From contig WHVD01000038.1 in the NCBI GenBank assembly GCA_015178975.1, positions 248,001 to 312,000 on the forward strand: a stretch of DNA of 64,000 bases. The letters are read 5' to 3'. The DNA is from Hysterangium stoloniferum (Eukaryota; Basidiomycota; Agaricomycetes; Hysterangiales; Hysterangiaceae). Below are positions 12,233 through 26,500 of this stretch, piece after piece. The notes beneath the pieces are model-generated. The model saw only the letters and a list, made by a program, of their open reading frames with translations. It was not told the origin of the DNA and did not search any database. A program made the position numbers and the translations under genes. Numbering within the stretch: the stretch's first letter is position 1; every line of letters begins with the position of its first letter.

Positions 12233-13283
12233 TCATTTTCCACCGCGAAATACGCTTAATAGACCAAAACAACCATATAATAACCCAACCGGGTATGCTA
12301 CTAGCAACCGCTGATCTGACATCCGTAAAACTGTTACGAAAATGCCCGACGCTGCGTATGTGCACCATATGACGGAGAGGACGGATAAGAAGTAGCCGAT
12401 CACGCCGCTATAGAAGAAAAAAAATGTCAGTCATTGAGAAATAAATTAGTATGGGGTAGACGGCTTACTCAAGGGCAATCACGATGCTTCCAGCGCCTAC
12501 GCCAACCATGGGGAGGAGACAGTATCCCAGAACGGATGCCACTCGATATGCGTCGATGGGGGATTCACTCATGAGGTTTAGGAGTGTGTAGAGTGAGGCA
12601 GTACCGAGGAGTGCGACGCCGTAGATCGAGCCAAATTGGGGCGAACCGGACTAAGAGAGACGGGTGTGTCAATGGAATATACACGGATATGTAGGGTTTA
12701 TTGTAGACTAGAGTGGACCGGACTGGACTTACGATCAACAGGAACGTAGCGAATGCAAAATAAAAAAGAACTGGCCCCGCCATATCAGCATCATCCATAA
12801 TATGCTCATCTATCCTCCGTAGCGGGTTCAGAACCGTCATCGACTTGGCGCGGATATGTGAGAAATTAATCCCAAGCTCTGAAGAAATGCAATGATGCCT
12901 GTTAGCCACATAAAGACTCATAGACCATACCAAGCAGGCACAAAAGAACAAAACAAGAAAAAAGCAGAAGATGGCACACCTTCAAGCAAAGGCGGCTCCC
13001 CTTCAATGCCGCCCGTCCCAAACGCACTCCACCATCCCCCACTTGGCTGAATAGACCCCCCGAATGACGTGCTGCCACCCATTGCCCCGGTCGTTACGTG
13101 GCCATCCAAGCTTGGTCGTCCACCCGGGAAGTCTGCATGGCTCGGGCCTGCACTGTAGAATTGGAGCGGTTGCGTCCCGGACGCGGCGGTGTTGGGGTTC
13201 GGGTTCGGGTTCGGGTTGGTGGGTGGTGGGTAGGCTTGTGCGTACGGGCTGCCTGCCGCTGCGTTGTACTGGTTCGAGAACAT
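12233..13283 (-). CDS. YIP1: Golgi membrane protein Yip1 (YIPF5-like)
   Basis: Yip1 is a five-pass membrane protein that binds Rab (Ypt) GTPases at the ER-Golgi interface. The start MFSNQYNAAAGS begins a Pro/Asn/Gly-rich cytosolic N-terminus with a PNPNPNPN run. After an intron comes the family hallmark ELGINFSHIRAKSMTVLNPL, then DEHIMDDADMAGPVLFYFAF, with consecutive hydrophobic segments: FGSIYGVALLGTASLYTLLN, SVLGYCLLPMVGVGAGSIVI, GVIGYFLSVLSVIWCTYAAS and VGLLYGCFGLLSVF. Stop TGA at 12233-12235. About 280 aa in about four exons. Its ATG (13281-13283) lies 12 bp from the COG7 ATG on the opposite strand. Confidence 0.93.
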
Positions 13284-13295
13284 AAAGTGAGAGAG

Positions 13296-16217
13296 ATGGC
13301 TCCGAAACGTCACTTTGATTACGTGAGCGCGGATATGGCCCAGGTTTATTCTTCATCGTCTGACTTAATAGCGTCGCTCGAGGAACACGCTGACATTGCG
13401 GATTGGATAAACAGCATTCTCGTTGTCGGTGGCGATGGCGGGAGTATCACTCGTACCGTCCCCGATGTCACTGAACTCGCTACACGCCTTGAAGTCGCTT
13501 GCCAGGATACTTCGGGCCAGCTGGAACAATCCATAGATGATATATCGAGAACTGTACCACGTCTCACTTATGATTTGCACTTTTTACGCGAGTCGACCCT
13601 CACCTTGAATCAGGCTCTCTTGTCCTTCCAAGCTAAACTCGCATCTTCTCTTGCCGACAAGGAGACCACTCAAGCACTCGAACGACTCACCTACCTTGAT
13701 ACCGTTAAAAATCGCATGCAAGCATCCCGGGATGTCCTCAGAGAAGCCGAGAGTTGGAGCACACTCGAATCTGAAGTCACGTCCCTTCTGTCAGAACTCG
13801 AATATCCCAAGGCAGCGGAAAGGCTCGCAGAAGCCAGCAGGAGCATGGTTGTATTCCAGAACACCCCAGAATATGACACTCGCCGCGCTCTCATGACCAG
13901 TCTCCAAAACCAGCTCGAAGCAGCCCTCAGTTCTGCCCTTGTCGCAGCCATAAACGCACGAGACCTCACCGCCTGCAAAAATTACTATACCGTCTTTGCT
14001 AATATCCAGCGTGAATCTGAGTTCCGAAATTACTACAACGGCTCGCGCCGTGCCGCCCTACTCGAGTTATGGACTTCCGCACACCTTTCCGACGTCGACG
14101 GGGAACCCGAACCTGGCACACCATCATCCTCCGTCAAATTCTCCGATTTCCTCACCCCCTTTTTAGCCCGCTTCCTCGACCTCGTCAATGAGGAACGCTC
14201 CTACGCCCCAGCTATCTTCCCTGACCCACAGCAATCCCTCTCCGCCTTCATCCAATCTACCATCGACGTGCTAAATCCCTCGCTCTCCCAACGCCTCTCA
14301 GCAGTGTCCGAACATTATGGCCCACTCGCACTCCCGGAACTCATAAAAGCTTTCCACCAAGCTGAAGACTTCGCAGTCGCCACCGATAAAGTCCTAGAAA
14401 AAGTCGGCTATACAGTGCTTTTCTCACCCTCCCCCCAAACACAATCGCAGCAACAAAACGAGGACCCTACTAAACCCCCAAGCCACTCACGGCGTCTGTC
14501 AAAACGCATGTCCATGTCCCGCCGTCTTGGCCCTACCCGTTCCAGCCCGTCATTAAGCGGCAAAATCTTCACAGGAAATGGCGTGTGGGAACAGGTTCTC
14601 TTTGAGCCCTTTGTCGATCTCCAGGCCGAATACGAGATACTCGAGAAGAAATATCTCGAGCACTTGCTGTATAGCGTACGCGAGCGCTCGCATGCTGCGT
14701 ATGAAGACGGTGCGACGGGTGCAGGTGCAAGAGCTTTCCGGGAACTTAGCGTCGATGTCTTCTCGATGGCGGAAGAGTCGCTGGGGAGATGTATGGCTTT
14801 CACACATGGATATGGTGCCGTTGGGTTATTACACGCGCTCGACCATCTATTCGCGACGTTTTTAGAGTCTGCGCGGGCAGAGCTCTTGACGTCCAGCTCG
14901 CCCTTATCGTCAGTCAATATGCCCAGTGACGCATTTGAAGAGCTGGATTATTCGGCGAAGGACTGGGGGACTATTCAGCTTGCGTTGCATCTCCTCGAAG
15001 CGTGTCGTGTCGTGCGTGAGCGGTTGTCGCTCTTGGAGTATAAGCTCCGCACAGGTCTTGTCCAGGTGGCGAGCTCCTTCCGTCTGGCACGCAGCGATCC
15101 ACAGGGGCTGTATATCTCCAACACAACGCGTGGAGAGGCGTTATTGCTTAGTCAATCCACGCTGAACTCTGCAGATCTACACGCGCTTCTAGATGCGCTT
15201 GACCCCGGTGGAGCTAGTGCGACGTCTGCAGTGTTCTCGACGCCACCTGTTTCAGAACAACGGCCCGCGTCATCGACGTTATTGGTGGGCTCGAGGGACG
15301 CGGTGGTGACGTTTGCGAAGGCCTGCCAGGGCGTCCTCCAAGAAACACTCCTCTCCCCGCTCATGCAACACCTCTCCTCATACGCCTCTAACCCCATCTG
15401 GTCCGCCTCCCTAGACACCAACCCCGACGCCAGCTTTGACATCAACGGCAAAGCTAACGCCAACTCAGCTTCAAACACTACCTCAAGACTGCACATCCCC
15501 ACATTCTCTCTCTCCCCCACGCCCACGATCCAACGTGTCGCAGAGGGACTGCTCAATCTCCCACGCCTTTTTGAAGTGTACGCGGACGATGACGCGCTCG
15601 CATTTTCGGTGGAGACGTTACCTTTTGTGGATGTATCGTCTTTTTATGCGGCGTCGGACGCGCACGCTTTGAGTGCGGGCACGGGCACGATCACCCCCTT
15701 AGCTTCAGCACCAGCATCAACGTCCCCCACTCCACCCGATCAACACCAGCACCAGCACGCGCCCACACACCTTCACCATCTCTCACCCCTCCCTTCTGTC
15801 ACTACTCTCACTCCACAAAACCCCTTTCAGTCCCACCCTCACTCCCAACACCCCTCTCTTACCCCTGAGACAATCACCTCTGCGTGGCTCTCCTCGCTGA
15901 CACTGACACTACTCTCGCATTTCACATCTACGATCCTCCCTTCGATCGTCTCGCCGGCCTCATTCTCAATCCCGACCCCAACCTCAACTGTAACCTCACT
16001 CTCACCGCTCCCCTTGCCCTCCAAACGTGCCCCCCCACTCTCGCTCTCGCCGAGTGCCACGGCACAGTTATCAAGCGACTTGGGATATCTATCTAATGTG
16101 GTTAGTGCGTTGGGGGTAGAGTGGGCGGAGTTGGAGAGGTGGAGGGAGGGGGTTGATGGGGGTACAGGAGGGGGAGGGGGGTTGAGATCGGAATTGGATG
16201 GGAAGGTAGAGGGTTAG
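13296..16217 (+). CDS. COG7: Conserved oligomeric Golgi complex subunit 7 (COG7)
   Basis: COG7 belongs to lobe B of the COG tethering complex for retrograde intra-Golgi traffic. It is a long single open frame of up to 973 aa. The N-terminal SLEEHADIADWINSIL matches the COG7 start region, followed by helical coiled-coil stretches (QLEQSIDDISRTVPRLTYDL; LNQALLSFQAKLASSLADKE), then ESEFRNYYNGSRRA and FLTPFLARFLDLVNEERSYA. Low-complexity inserts (HQHQHAPTHLHHL; TPTSTVTSL) occur near the C-terminus. The first in-frame Met near the domain is at 13296 (MAPKRHFDY); a Met at 13335 (MAQVYSSSS) is an alternative that would move the start away from the YIP1 start. The frame stays open upstream to 13098, but that part overlaps YIP1 coding sequence and is not real. 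No intron is needed. Confidence 0.9.
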   Translation: MAPKRHFDYVSADMAQVYSSSSDLIASLEEHADIADWINSILVVGGDGGSITRTVPDVTELATRLEVACQDTSGQLEQSIDDISRTVPRLTYDLHFLRESTLTLNQALLSFQAKLASSLADKETTQALERLTYLDTVKNRMQASRDVLREAESWSTLESEVTSLLSELEYPKAAERLAEASRSMVVFQNTPEYDTRRALMTSLQNQLEAALSSALVAAINARDLTACKNYYTVFANIQRESEFRNYYNGSRRAALLELWTSAHLSDVDGEPEPGTPSSSVKFSDFLTPFLARFLDLVNEERSYAPAIFPDPQQSLSAFIQSTIDVLNPSLSQRLSAVSEHYGPLALPELIKAFHQAEDFAVATDKVLEKVGYTVLFSPSPQTQSQQQNEDPTKPPSHSRRLSKRMSMSRRLGPTRSSPSLSGKIFTGNGVWEQVLFEPFVDLQAEYEILEKKYLEHLLYSVRERSHAAYEDGATGAGARAFRELSVDVFSMAEESLGRCMAFTHGYGAVGLLHALDHLFATFLESARAELLTSSSPLSSVNMPSDAFEELDYSAKDWGTIQLALHLLEACRVVRERLSLLEYKLRTGLVQVASSFRLARSDPQGLYISNTTRGEALLLSQSTLNSADLHALLDALDPGGASATSAVFSTPPVSEQRPASSTLLVGSRDAVVTFAKACQGVLQETLLSPLMQHLSSYASNPIWSASLDTNPDASFDINGKANANSASNTTSRLHIPTFSLSPTPTIQRVAEGLLNLPRLFEVYADDDALAFSVETLPFVDVSSFYAASDAHALSAGTGTITPLASAPASTSPTPPDQHQHQHAPTHLHHLSPLPSVTTLTPQNPFQSHPHSQHPSLTPETITSAWLSSLTLTLLSHFTSTILPSIVSPASFSIPTPTSTVTSLSPLPLPSKRAPPLSLSPSATAQLSSDLGYLSNVVSALGVEWAELERWREGVDGGTGGGGGLRSELDGKVEG

Positions 16218-17205
16218 AAGTAGGGCGTAGGCGTGCGTATAGTCATGTTTTTTTTTAAATCTGAATTTACGTACGGTTCCAAATATCTTTTCTTTCTTTT
16301 AGTAAATAATACCCTGATTTCAGTATGAAGTGATCCTTGTTTTGTTTTGTTAACATACTGTACGTTGAATTATAGCATCCTCGAATTCGAAGGATGATTC
16401 GACCCTAGTGAGTGCTACGACCGGCTCCCGGGTGGTGGTCCGTCCCGCTTTCACTTTGATTGATCAACCAGAAACACGACACTGCTTTCAGTAGTGCTGA
16501 ATACCATATGCACGATGCTTGTTCGATTAACCACTATGCAGCGGTACGGTACGATGGGGTGAAAAGCACTGTGAAAATGTGTCGTGTCAGAATTTCTTGG
16601 TTGGAGCTCACACGGACCTGCATGAGTGTCGAAGCTCGGAATATTGCAAGATTTTTCCCGACTCGATAATAAATAACAAGATCACACCTGTACCTACCCC
16701 CACCGCTATTCAGATATAATTGTGTGGAGGAGATGGATTCTTCACTGGGACACTGCAGCATTCTCTGTCAAGTACTACCATACTAGTGTGGCTTCGTATA
16801 AGGCTCATATAAGTATCGCAAGTCATTATTTTCCTCCGCCTTTCCGCCCCTCCACGGACAGTGCCATTTGCCAAGAATACACAGGAGCGTAGCTCATATC
16901 ATGTGTTTGAGACAGAGCAATCATTGACTCGGCATTATCGTGTGAATCTAAATCACATTCAAGTCAACCGCCACATCCCTGAAAATCCGGCAGTTCATCT
17001 TCGCATTAAGAAGTACCAGTGGAAGAGAGAATATATATTGCTTAGTAGTACACAACAAGTCGAACGCGGGTCGCAGCACAGACTCAGTTGCAAAAAGCAC
17101 CAAAGTTATTTTTGAAAAATATTTGCGAATTCCATTTCTTGGAACCTTCATGCCATTTGTGCTACATGACCAACAGCCAAAAGGAGTAGTTGTATACAAC
17201 ACCGT
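16218..17205. other. Intergenic region, COG7 to SDH1 (convergent 3' ends)
   Basis: About 1 kb between two converging genes. It has a T-run after COG7 (about 16244) and AT-rich sequence, with no ORF that looks coding and no repeat seen. Confidence 0.6.
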
Positions 17206-19802
<2,597 letters not shown>

Positions 19803-20160
19803 GGGGGTTTACAATTGAACAATATGTGTATCAAGCGAGAAACTCGCCTTCGACTCGACTCGAATCGAAACAGCAGGGTCGCGGAATGGAAAGCTGATCA
19901 CAAACGGAAACCGTTTGCTAGGCGCCTCCGTTGCCGGAAGTAATCGGGGTCCCTTCGTGTTCCAAGTTTATGTAAGTATGCCAAACAAATTTTGGAATTC
20001 CGTGACAACAGGAAAAATAAAATTTATGCTCAGATCCATAGACGCCTCCAATGCAATGATTTATGTGTACCGTGAAAATCCGGCGGAATGAGTTGTTTGA
20101 TCAAGTAAAAGCAAATACAACATATTATCAGTTTTGTAATTGTAAATAGCGAAAGTGAAA
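19803..20160. other. Short intergenic region, SDH1 5' side
   Basis: 358 bp between the SDH1 start and the stop of the TBC gene, both on the minus strand. It holds the SDH1 promoter and the TBC-gene 3' UTR; I see no other feature. Confidence 0.5.
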
Positions 20161-22900
20161 TCAATGTAACACTCGGACACCCAGCGGGTCTGATTGAGGA
20201 GGCTCTGGCGTAGCCATCGCTATGACAGGGCTCCCTCGGGCAATATGATGATCAGAAGTATTTCTAGCAGGAGCTGTGCCCGAGGGTGGAGGAATTCTGG
20301 GAAGCGCAAAACGAGGCTCGCCCGAGAAATTTGAAGGTGTATGTTCCCATGGTGGGATGACTTTTCTCGGAGGCTCAGCTGTTTCGAGTGGAGGAGCAAT
20401 ACGTGATCCTCCACGTGAGAACGGGGATAGCGGCAGGTCAGGCGGGGCAGCAGACGCGAGGGGGTGACTAATGGGTATCCTAGCCAAAGGGGATATCGGC
20501 GGGGCAATTGTTGCCTCATTCGTTGACAAGCTACCTTGTGATGGCGGTGAGAGCTCTGTGGTAATATGTGAAACGCTGGCTCGTGGTAAATGCATTACTG
20601 GTTTCGGAGGTTGAGGAGCATCAACCTCCTTACTCGAACTGGCCTGTAGCCGTCGACGCTTGTATTCTTCCTCGCTAACAAGGCGCTCCTCTTCGATCTC
20701 GCCTTTACCACCACGTGCCAAAACGTCCCTAACATACGCCATGCATTCGATCGCCTCCCTTTTCCGTTCCTTTAGTGTCTTCTCAGTTTGCGGTGTTTTA
20801 TTCGCGTCGTCTTCATCCAGCAATAACACATCTACGGCCCAACTTACAGCGCCTCCCAATGTCTTGAATAACCCGCGCAACTCTGCAATTTCACCTTCAA
20901 TATCAGACCGGGTTCTGGGTTCCCATGGAGGTCGTTCGTCTGTATCCGAAACCCGCTGCGGTAGATTGCGCCCAGAAGATGACCAGTCCACGCGCTCGTC
21001 TGCAAGTGATATAAGTGGACCGTTCCATGATGCATTTCTGATGAGCGTTTGCTGTAGATCCGGCAGGTTTTTCTATGTTGTCATATAAGTAAAGGAGAAC
21101 AGAATGAAAGTTTTCCACCACGGGCCTTACCCGAATTTCAGAAATAGTATTGTAAATACCACGTTGAATTCCTAGACTTTCATTTGCGTCCATTAGCCTA
21201 TTCGTAATAACGTCCTGTAATCTAGGCCTCTCGTGTATCTGTGATGCCTTGCTTTGAGAGACAGTTGAAGGAGCAGTTGCACTTGCCCGCCACCGCCTGG
21301 GGGGCTTTCGGGGCGCTTCAGGGACCTCCGTTCTTATGCCTAGCTCATTGCGATTCTGTATCATAAGAGCAGCCCCGGTACTTGGGGTTGGGGATGCAAT
21401 AAGAGATTGGGCCTGGCTAAGAAGCAAAGCAGGCGCGTTCGACGTTTGTGGTGATCCGAGTGAAGAAGGAGACGGGTAGCGCAACAGGTATGTCAAGTGA
21501 GTGTTGTAATCACCCGGAATAACTATCAAAGAATCAAAACCGCCTTTCAGCGCCGACGAACAAAGACTTACGATGATTTCGGATGCGAATAAGCATTGCA
21601 ACACATATCCATATTGCGAGCTCGAAGCCCTGTCCAGAAGAAACCTTGGATGAGGAGGGTGCGCCGTTAGATACTGAGGCGAAGAGGGCATCCCAGATCA
21701 CCATCGACTCGGCTAGAGAAAATTCGCGAGTAAATAACAGACGAAGCCACCGTCTTCATGGGTTTGCAATATTAGGTGAGGTGTAGGCTAATGTATTAAA
21801 AAATAACTGCAACTCACATGCCATACATCTGAGGCTCAACGCCACCTTCATTTAATTTCTCCCATAAATGTGGGTCAACATACCGCAACTTGTCGTCTTT
21901 CAACGAAGCACAAGCCAGAACAATGGGCGCGACATATGGATCTAATTCAAGCTGACCATTGGCCAACAGGTGGGGAGCTCTATCGCCGTTTGCCAAAAAG
22001 TGGGGAGTATTTGGAGATATGGGAGAGACTTGTGTGGTAACCGGAGCTCGCCACTCATACCAACTCTCCATATGTAGCATCACAGCGTGGAATAGAGCCC
22101 ACGCATCTGCAACGACGTACGTTCTGTCACACAACTCCTCCAGGTCGGGTTTAGAAGGTATTTGACCGTATTCCAAGGAATCGAAGTCTACTGCTCGATA
22201 GATGCAAGCGAGCAACTCATGCATACCTTGCCTATAACCGACATCTTGCCTCTCATCCGTGTGGATGAACAAGATGTTGGTCATCTCATTTTGTGCAGAG
22301 ACTTGACGGAAATAGGGAATCTCAGGAAAAGTTCTCTCCACATCTTGTCTAATCATATTCCGAGAATCAATTGCAGAGAAATAGGCATGCCAAGGATTAG
22401 ATGAATCCAATGAAAGAGGGTTGTTCAAATTCCAGTTATCTGGCTTTTTCGGAGGAGACTCATAGATTTGTTTGGAGCTGCCAGGAACCTGAAAACCTTC
22501 TTCATAGCTACCATCTGGGGCACGCATTTTCTCCTTCAACAATAAGACATACCGCTCACGTGAATGTCGTAAGGATTCGAGGGGAGCCACAGGGTATGGA
22601 TTCAGATTGGTCGTGAGTGGAGGGATTTGGGACAGAAATAGCTGCGAAAACATTCAGTCTCCTTAAGTAAAGCACTTTAGATGTTGGTATACCTTCCAGG
22701 CAATGCTTCGACCGGGTATATCCTCTTGATGCTGCTTGCCATCGAATAGTCGACCATAGATAGCGGAGTTAATGATGTTCTCCAACTTAGATTGAAACAA
22801 AGCATTATAAGCTGATCTACAGGATAGAGATATATGAGATGTAGTATATTACTATGGACAGCGTAGCTCACTCCAGCAGAGCTGCCGCTGGTCTTTCCAT
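20161..22900 (-). CDS. TBC-domain Rab GTPase-activating protein, TBC1D5-like
   Basis: It accelerates GTP hydrolysis by Rab GTPases; the TBC1D5 group acts on Rab7/Ypt7 in retromer and late endosome traffic. Exons give MERPAAALLE, then NIINSAIYGRLFDGKQHQED and GRSIAWKLFLSQIPPL. The catalytic dual-finger motifs are present: MIRQDVERTFPEIPYF (IxxDxxR arginine finger) and DVGYRQGMHELLA (YxQ glutamine finger). The remainder of the TBC fold continues as YVDPHLWEKLNEGGVEPQMY and RWLRLLFTREFSLAESMVIW. The C-terminal third is Pro/Ser-rich and disordered (PPSGTAPARN), with a short coiled part (EIEGEIAEL-like). The start ATG at 22898-22900 is the first Met before the first intron. Roughly 770 aa. The TBC1D5 affiliation rests on the spacing and NPLSLDSSNPWHAYF insert; exact Rab substrate is inference. 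Confidence 0.88.
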
Positions 22901-23507
22901 TCTAACTTTGTTGCAGATTGAGAAGGTAAAGGCCTCCGAACGTCACGTGACGACCGGTCCATTTTATGAGAGATTTAGGAACAACACACCTAGTGAGATG
23001 AAGAAAGGCTGCATAGGGCGATTTATATGTTCTTTTTACCGAAGCTTGATGATGCATCAGACGTAAGGGGCAGTCAATTCGCCCAGCCTATGATCATGAG
23101 CCTTTCGCCAGCTGAAGCGTCGTGGCACATCGTTGGGAATGTACATGTGAAAAAATACGCAGCTTACACAGCATTCTTACATAATGGTACCCAGGGTCAG
23201 AACTATTTTCACTTTATACCAGTGCTCACTGGCTAAATAACTACCATCAGTTGTACAATTCGTCGTGTGTATAGTACTGGAAATATTGCTTATAGAGCCA
23301 TGCACCGTCGATGGTCAACACGCGCTGGCATGTTTGGACGCCTTAAAATGTTTGTCCAAGGTTGGGTAAGCGGTGACCGGGGGACATCAAAGGCAGAAGA
23401 CCAAGTACCACTTATAAAGGGACACCTGCGCGTGCGCCCACACACTGATTGCTCACGGGCTGCCCCACTTGGCGGAGTTTCTTTTGATTTCCCATTCTGA
23501 TCACGTG
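22901..23507. promoter_or_regulatory. Divergent promoter region of the TBC gene and MOT1, with two CACGTG boxes
   Basis: This 607-bp region separates two divergent genes. A perfect 12-bp palindrome CGTCACGTGACG lies at 22941-22952, 41 bp upstream of the TBC-gene start, and a second tCACGTGa box (23501-23508) abuts the MOT1 ATG. CACGTG is the core site of bHLH factors (Cbf1-like) in fungi. That these sites are used is inference from their position. Confidence 0.5.
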
Positions 23508-26500
23508 ATGTCTTCCAGGTATGGACATCCCCCTGCTATTTAACGTGCGAATTCATTTTTACACCTTCAATTAGATTAGACAGGTTATTGGTCCTACTAG
23601 ATACGGGCTCGAATAATAACGTCCGCGGTACCGCTGCCAAACAAATAGCACAGTTAGCCGTAAAATCTGTTCGGAGCGATGTGCCAGACGACGAGTGGGA
23701 CGTTAAGCAGCAAACATCGTCATCTACCAAGGACTCGGGAGAATATGCAGAGTTAATGGCCGTTGTGGGACGCGTATGTCGTCTAGTAGCACGTCTGTCA
23801 AAATTGACCCTTCAAGTTAACTCTAGATTTTACCATATCTTCATTCTAAAAGCTTCGATACTCGCACAGCAGCCTCGACAGCTCTATCGCATATATGCGT
23901 ACTTCTCCCCGTATGGGCACCACCGACATGCTCTGCCTTTCTAGCACCCAGCGTCGACTCCTCATCTTCCCCGCCATTTCCGCCATTTTCAGTGTCTACG
24001 TTAATCGATACACCGTCGTCGTCTCTCCTACTTGGTTCGTCCGGTAAGGAGTATGCTAAACCCGCAGCTTTTCGTTCTCCTGCAGAAGTTGCAAAGGCTC
24101 GCAAGGAAGCCATGGGCCGTCTCGGGTTGGATTTTCTAGGCATGGGTGACGAACCCGACCCAGAGATGGATTGGGACAAGGAGCTTGCTGACGGCGGTGG
24201 CGATGGAGAAGCATCTGGCATGGTGGACACGAAAGTCGAATCTCTTGATGTCGAAATGTGTGATGCTGCTGACCCCGAAGTCAATCGTGCTCAATTCACT
24301 AGAGACATTACACCAAAGGGGGAAGACTTATCCAAATCGGTCAAAATGGAAGTCTCATCCGAGTCTACGTATATGTGCCCACCTTTCATAAATACAGACG
24401 GTTCGCATGTCCCACCGCCGCCACCTTCAGACGCAATGAACACGGCTACCCCGAGCTTACCACGCATTTCAAAGTTTGAAGAACCAGAGGCTTCAATCGA
24501 ACTTTCGGCTCGAGAACGTAATCGACTGAAAAGAAAGCGAAAAGCAGGCACTTCAGCCTTCGTAGCCGGCGCGGCTGTGCCCGTCGGTGGCACTTCCAGC
24601 AATGGGAACAATGGTCCTTCAGGACCACCGCCCCCTCCTAAAGGTTCTTCTGGAAAGTATAGCACAGTCACAGCAGGAGAAGGTAATTCTAAGTAAGTTG
24701 GCGTTTCGCGTGGCGGTTTACTCGTTTTGAGTTCACCAATTCCAGAGTCCGGTTGACTGCACCGACTGGTAATCATTCCTCACGTCTCTCCCCTCCGGAT
24801 GAAAACAGCCTTGTTGGCACGAGTAGTGCTCCTGAAAAGGTGGTAATTGATCCGTCTCGTGGTGGTCAGGTCGAGGCACACGACGCAAAAGATGACTCAA
24901 AGGCTTTGACGGTGCGGGAGGGCGAATGGATTTGGGAAGGTGTGCGGAGTGTACTTGAGGTGGATCTCTTCAGGTTGGTCTCGAATGAAAATAGTATGTT
25001 TGCATTATTGAATCCCTCTTTGTTAAGCCCGAGCTGGGAAGTACGACACGGTGCTGCCATGGGTTTACGTGACATTATCAAATCACAGGGTAAAAATGGC
25101 GGTATGCGATGTAAGTAATGAATTTACTCTTTGCATCTATTCCCCATGTATCATCAAAGCAGCGGGCGTATTGGAGGAAGAGAATCAATACCTCCATGAG
25201 AAATGGTGCAATGACCTCGCTGCAAAGTTCTTGTGCATCCTTGTTTTAGACCGATTCGGGGATTTTGTATCGGACCAGGTATGTTCATTTTATGAGATCA
25301 TGTCAATGTGTCAATGTTATATCCTACAGGTTGTTGCGCCAGTTCGCGAGACAGTGTCCCAAACACTTGCTGCCTTATTGATTCACATGCCTCGCCGGTC
25401 TATCTCACATGTTCACGAAATACTACTGGAGATGATCAAGCAAGACTCTGCGCGGCGTGCTATCAACGGTATCTTGAAAAATTTTCCACAATTAAGTTCC
25501 AATGTTGACAGCGTGATCAGGAAGTTCAGCTCGTACTCACGTTTGGGAGGTTCGCCATGCCGGCTTGCTTGGAATTAAGTATGAGGTCGCTGTTCGAGGC
25601 GATTTAGTAGAAGATTCTCAAGGCGAAGGAAGTCGACACATTCTACGTGGTGTGGTCGAGACCGCAGTCCTTGGGTATGTGCGATTTATTATTTTGTATT
25701 GTAGAATTAATACGCTTTCAGTTTGGGAGACCACGACGATGATGTCCGCGCTGTTGCTGCATCATGTCTTCTTCCCGTTGCATCTCAAATAGTACGACAG
25801 CTTCCTGACCATCTTAGCGGTATTCTCGGCGTGCTATGGAATTGTTTATCAAATATGAAAGACGACCTTAGCAGTAGTGTGGGTGCCGTGATGGAACTTC
25901 TCGGTAGGACTTATATTGTTGCCGTTCAAATTATACCTCATCGTTTCTTTAGGTCAACTAGTTACATACGATGAAGTCATTCAAGTACTAGGTGATCCAA
26001 CAGCATCGTAAGCACTGCTCTGTACACGTACATTGAAAGGATATAGTTTTGACGTGTGATCCAGACGCCCACTATCAACGCTGGCACCTCTGTTATTTCC
26101 ATTTTTCCGACATGCGATCACAAACGTTCGCCTAGCAGTGGTTAAGACTCTTCATTCTTTTCTTGAAGTTGTTTCGCTTCCCAGAGATTGGATCACTGAC
26201 ATTTTTCTTCGCTTGCTTATGCAAAACCTGATTGTGGAAGAAAAGGAAGAGATACGAGATGTCACCCTGGCAACATGGCGTACAGCAGTACAGGTTCTTT
26301 CTAGGCTGACAACAGGTCCAGGTGGAGTGTGGCTTGAGTGGATTGTTACTCCCGAATTGGTATTGGAGTGGCATGAAGTTGTCATGACGCCACTAGGGAC
26401 ACCCGTTGACATATCCAAGTTTTACTCCCCCTCTTCAATTGGACATGAAGGCTCGGAAAGACATAATATTGACAAAAACATGCTGAACCAAGATTTTGCC

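Noticed and set aside
11672..12314. Hexapeptide-repeat proteins over the 18-bp array
   Set aside because: Same reasoning: low-complexity frames open on both strands without gene structure.
13098..13295. COG7 starting at the first Met of the open frame (13098)
   Set aside because: That stretch is antisense to YIP1 exon 1 and is low-complexity (VRVRVRVGGWW), not COG7-like.
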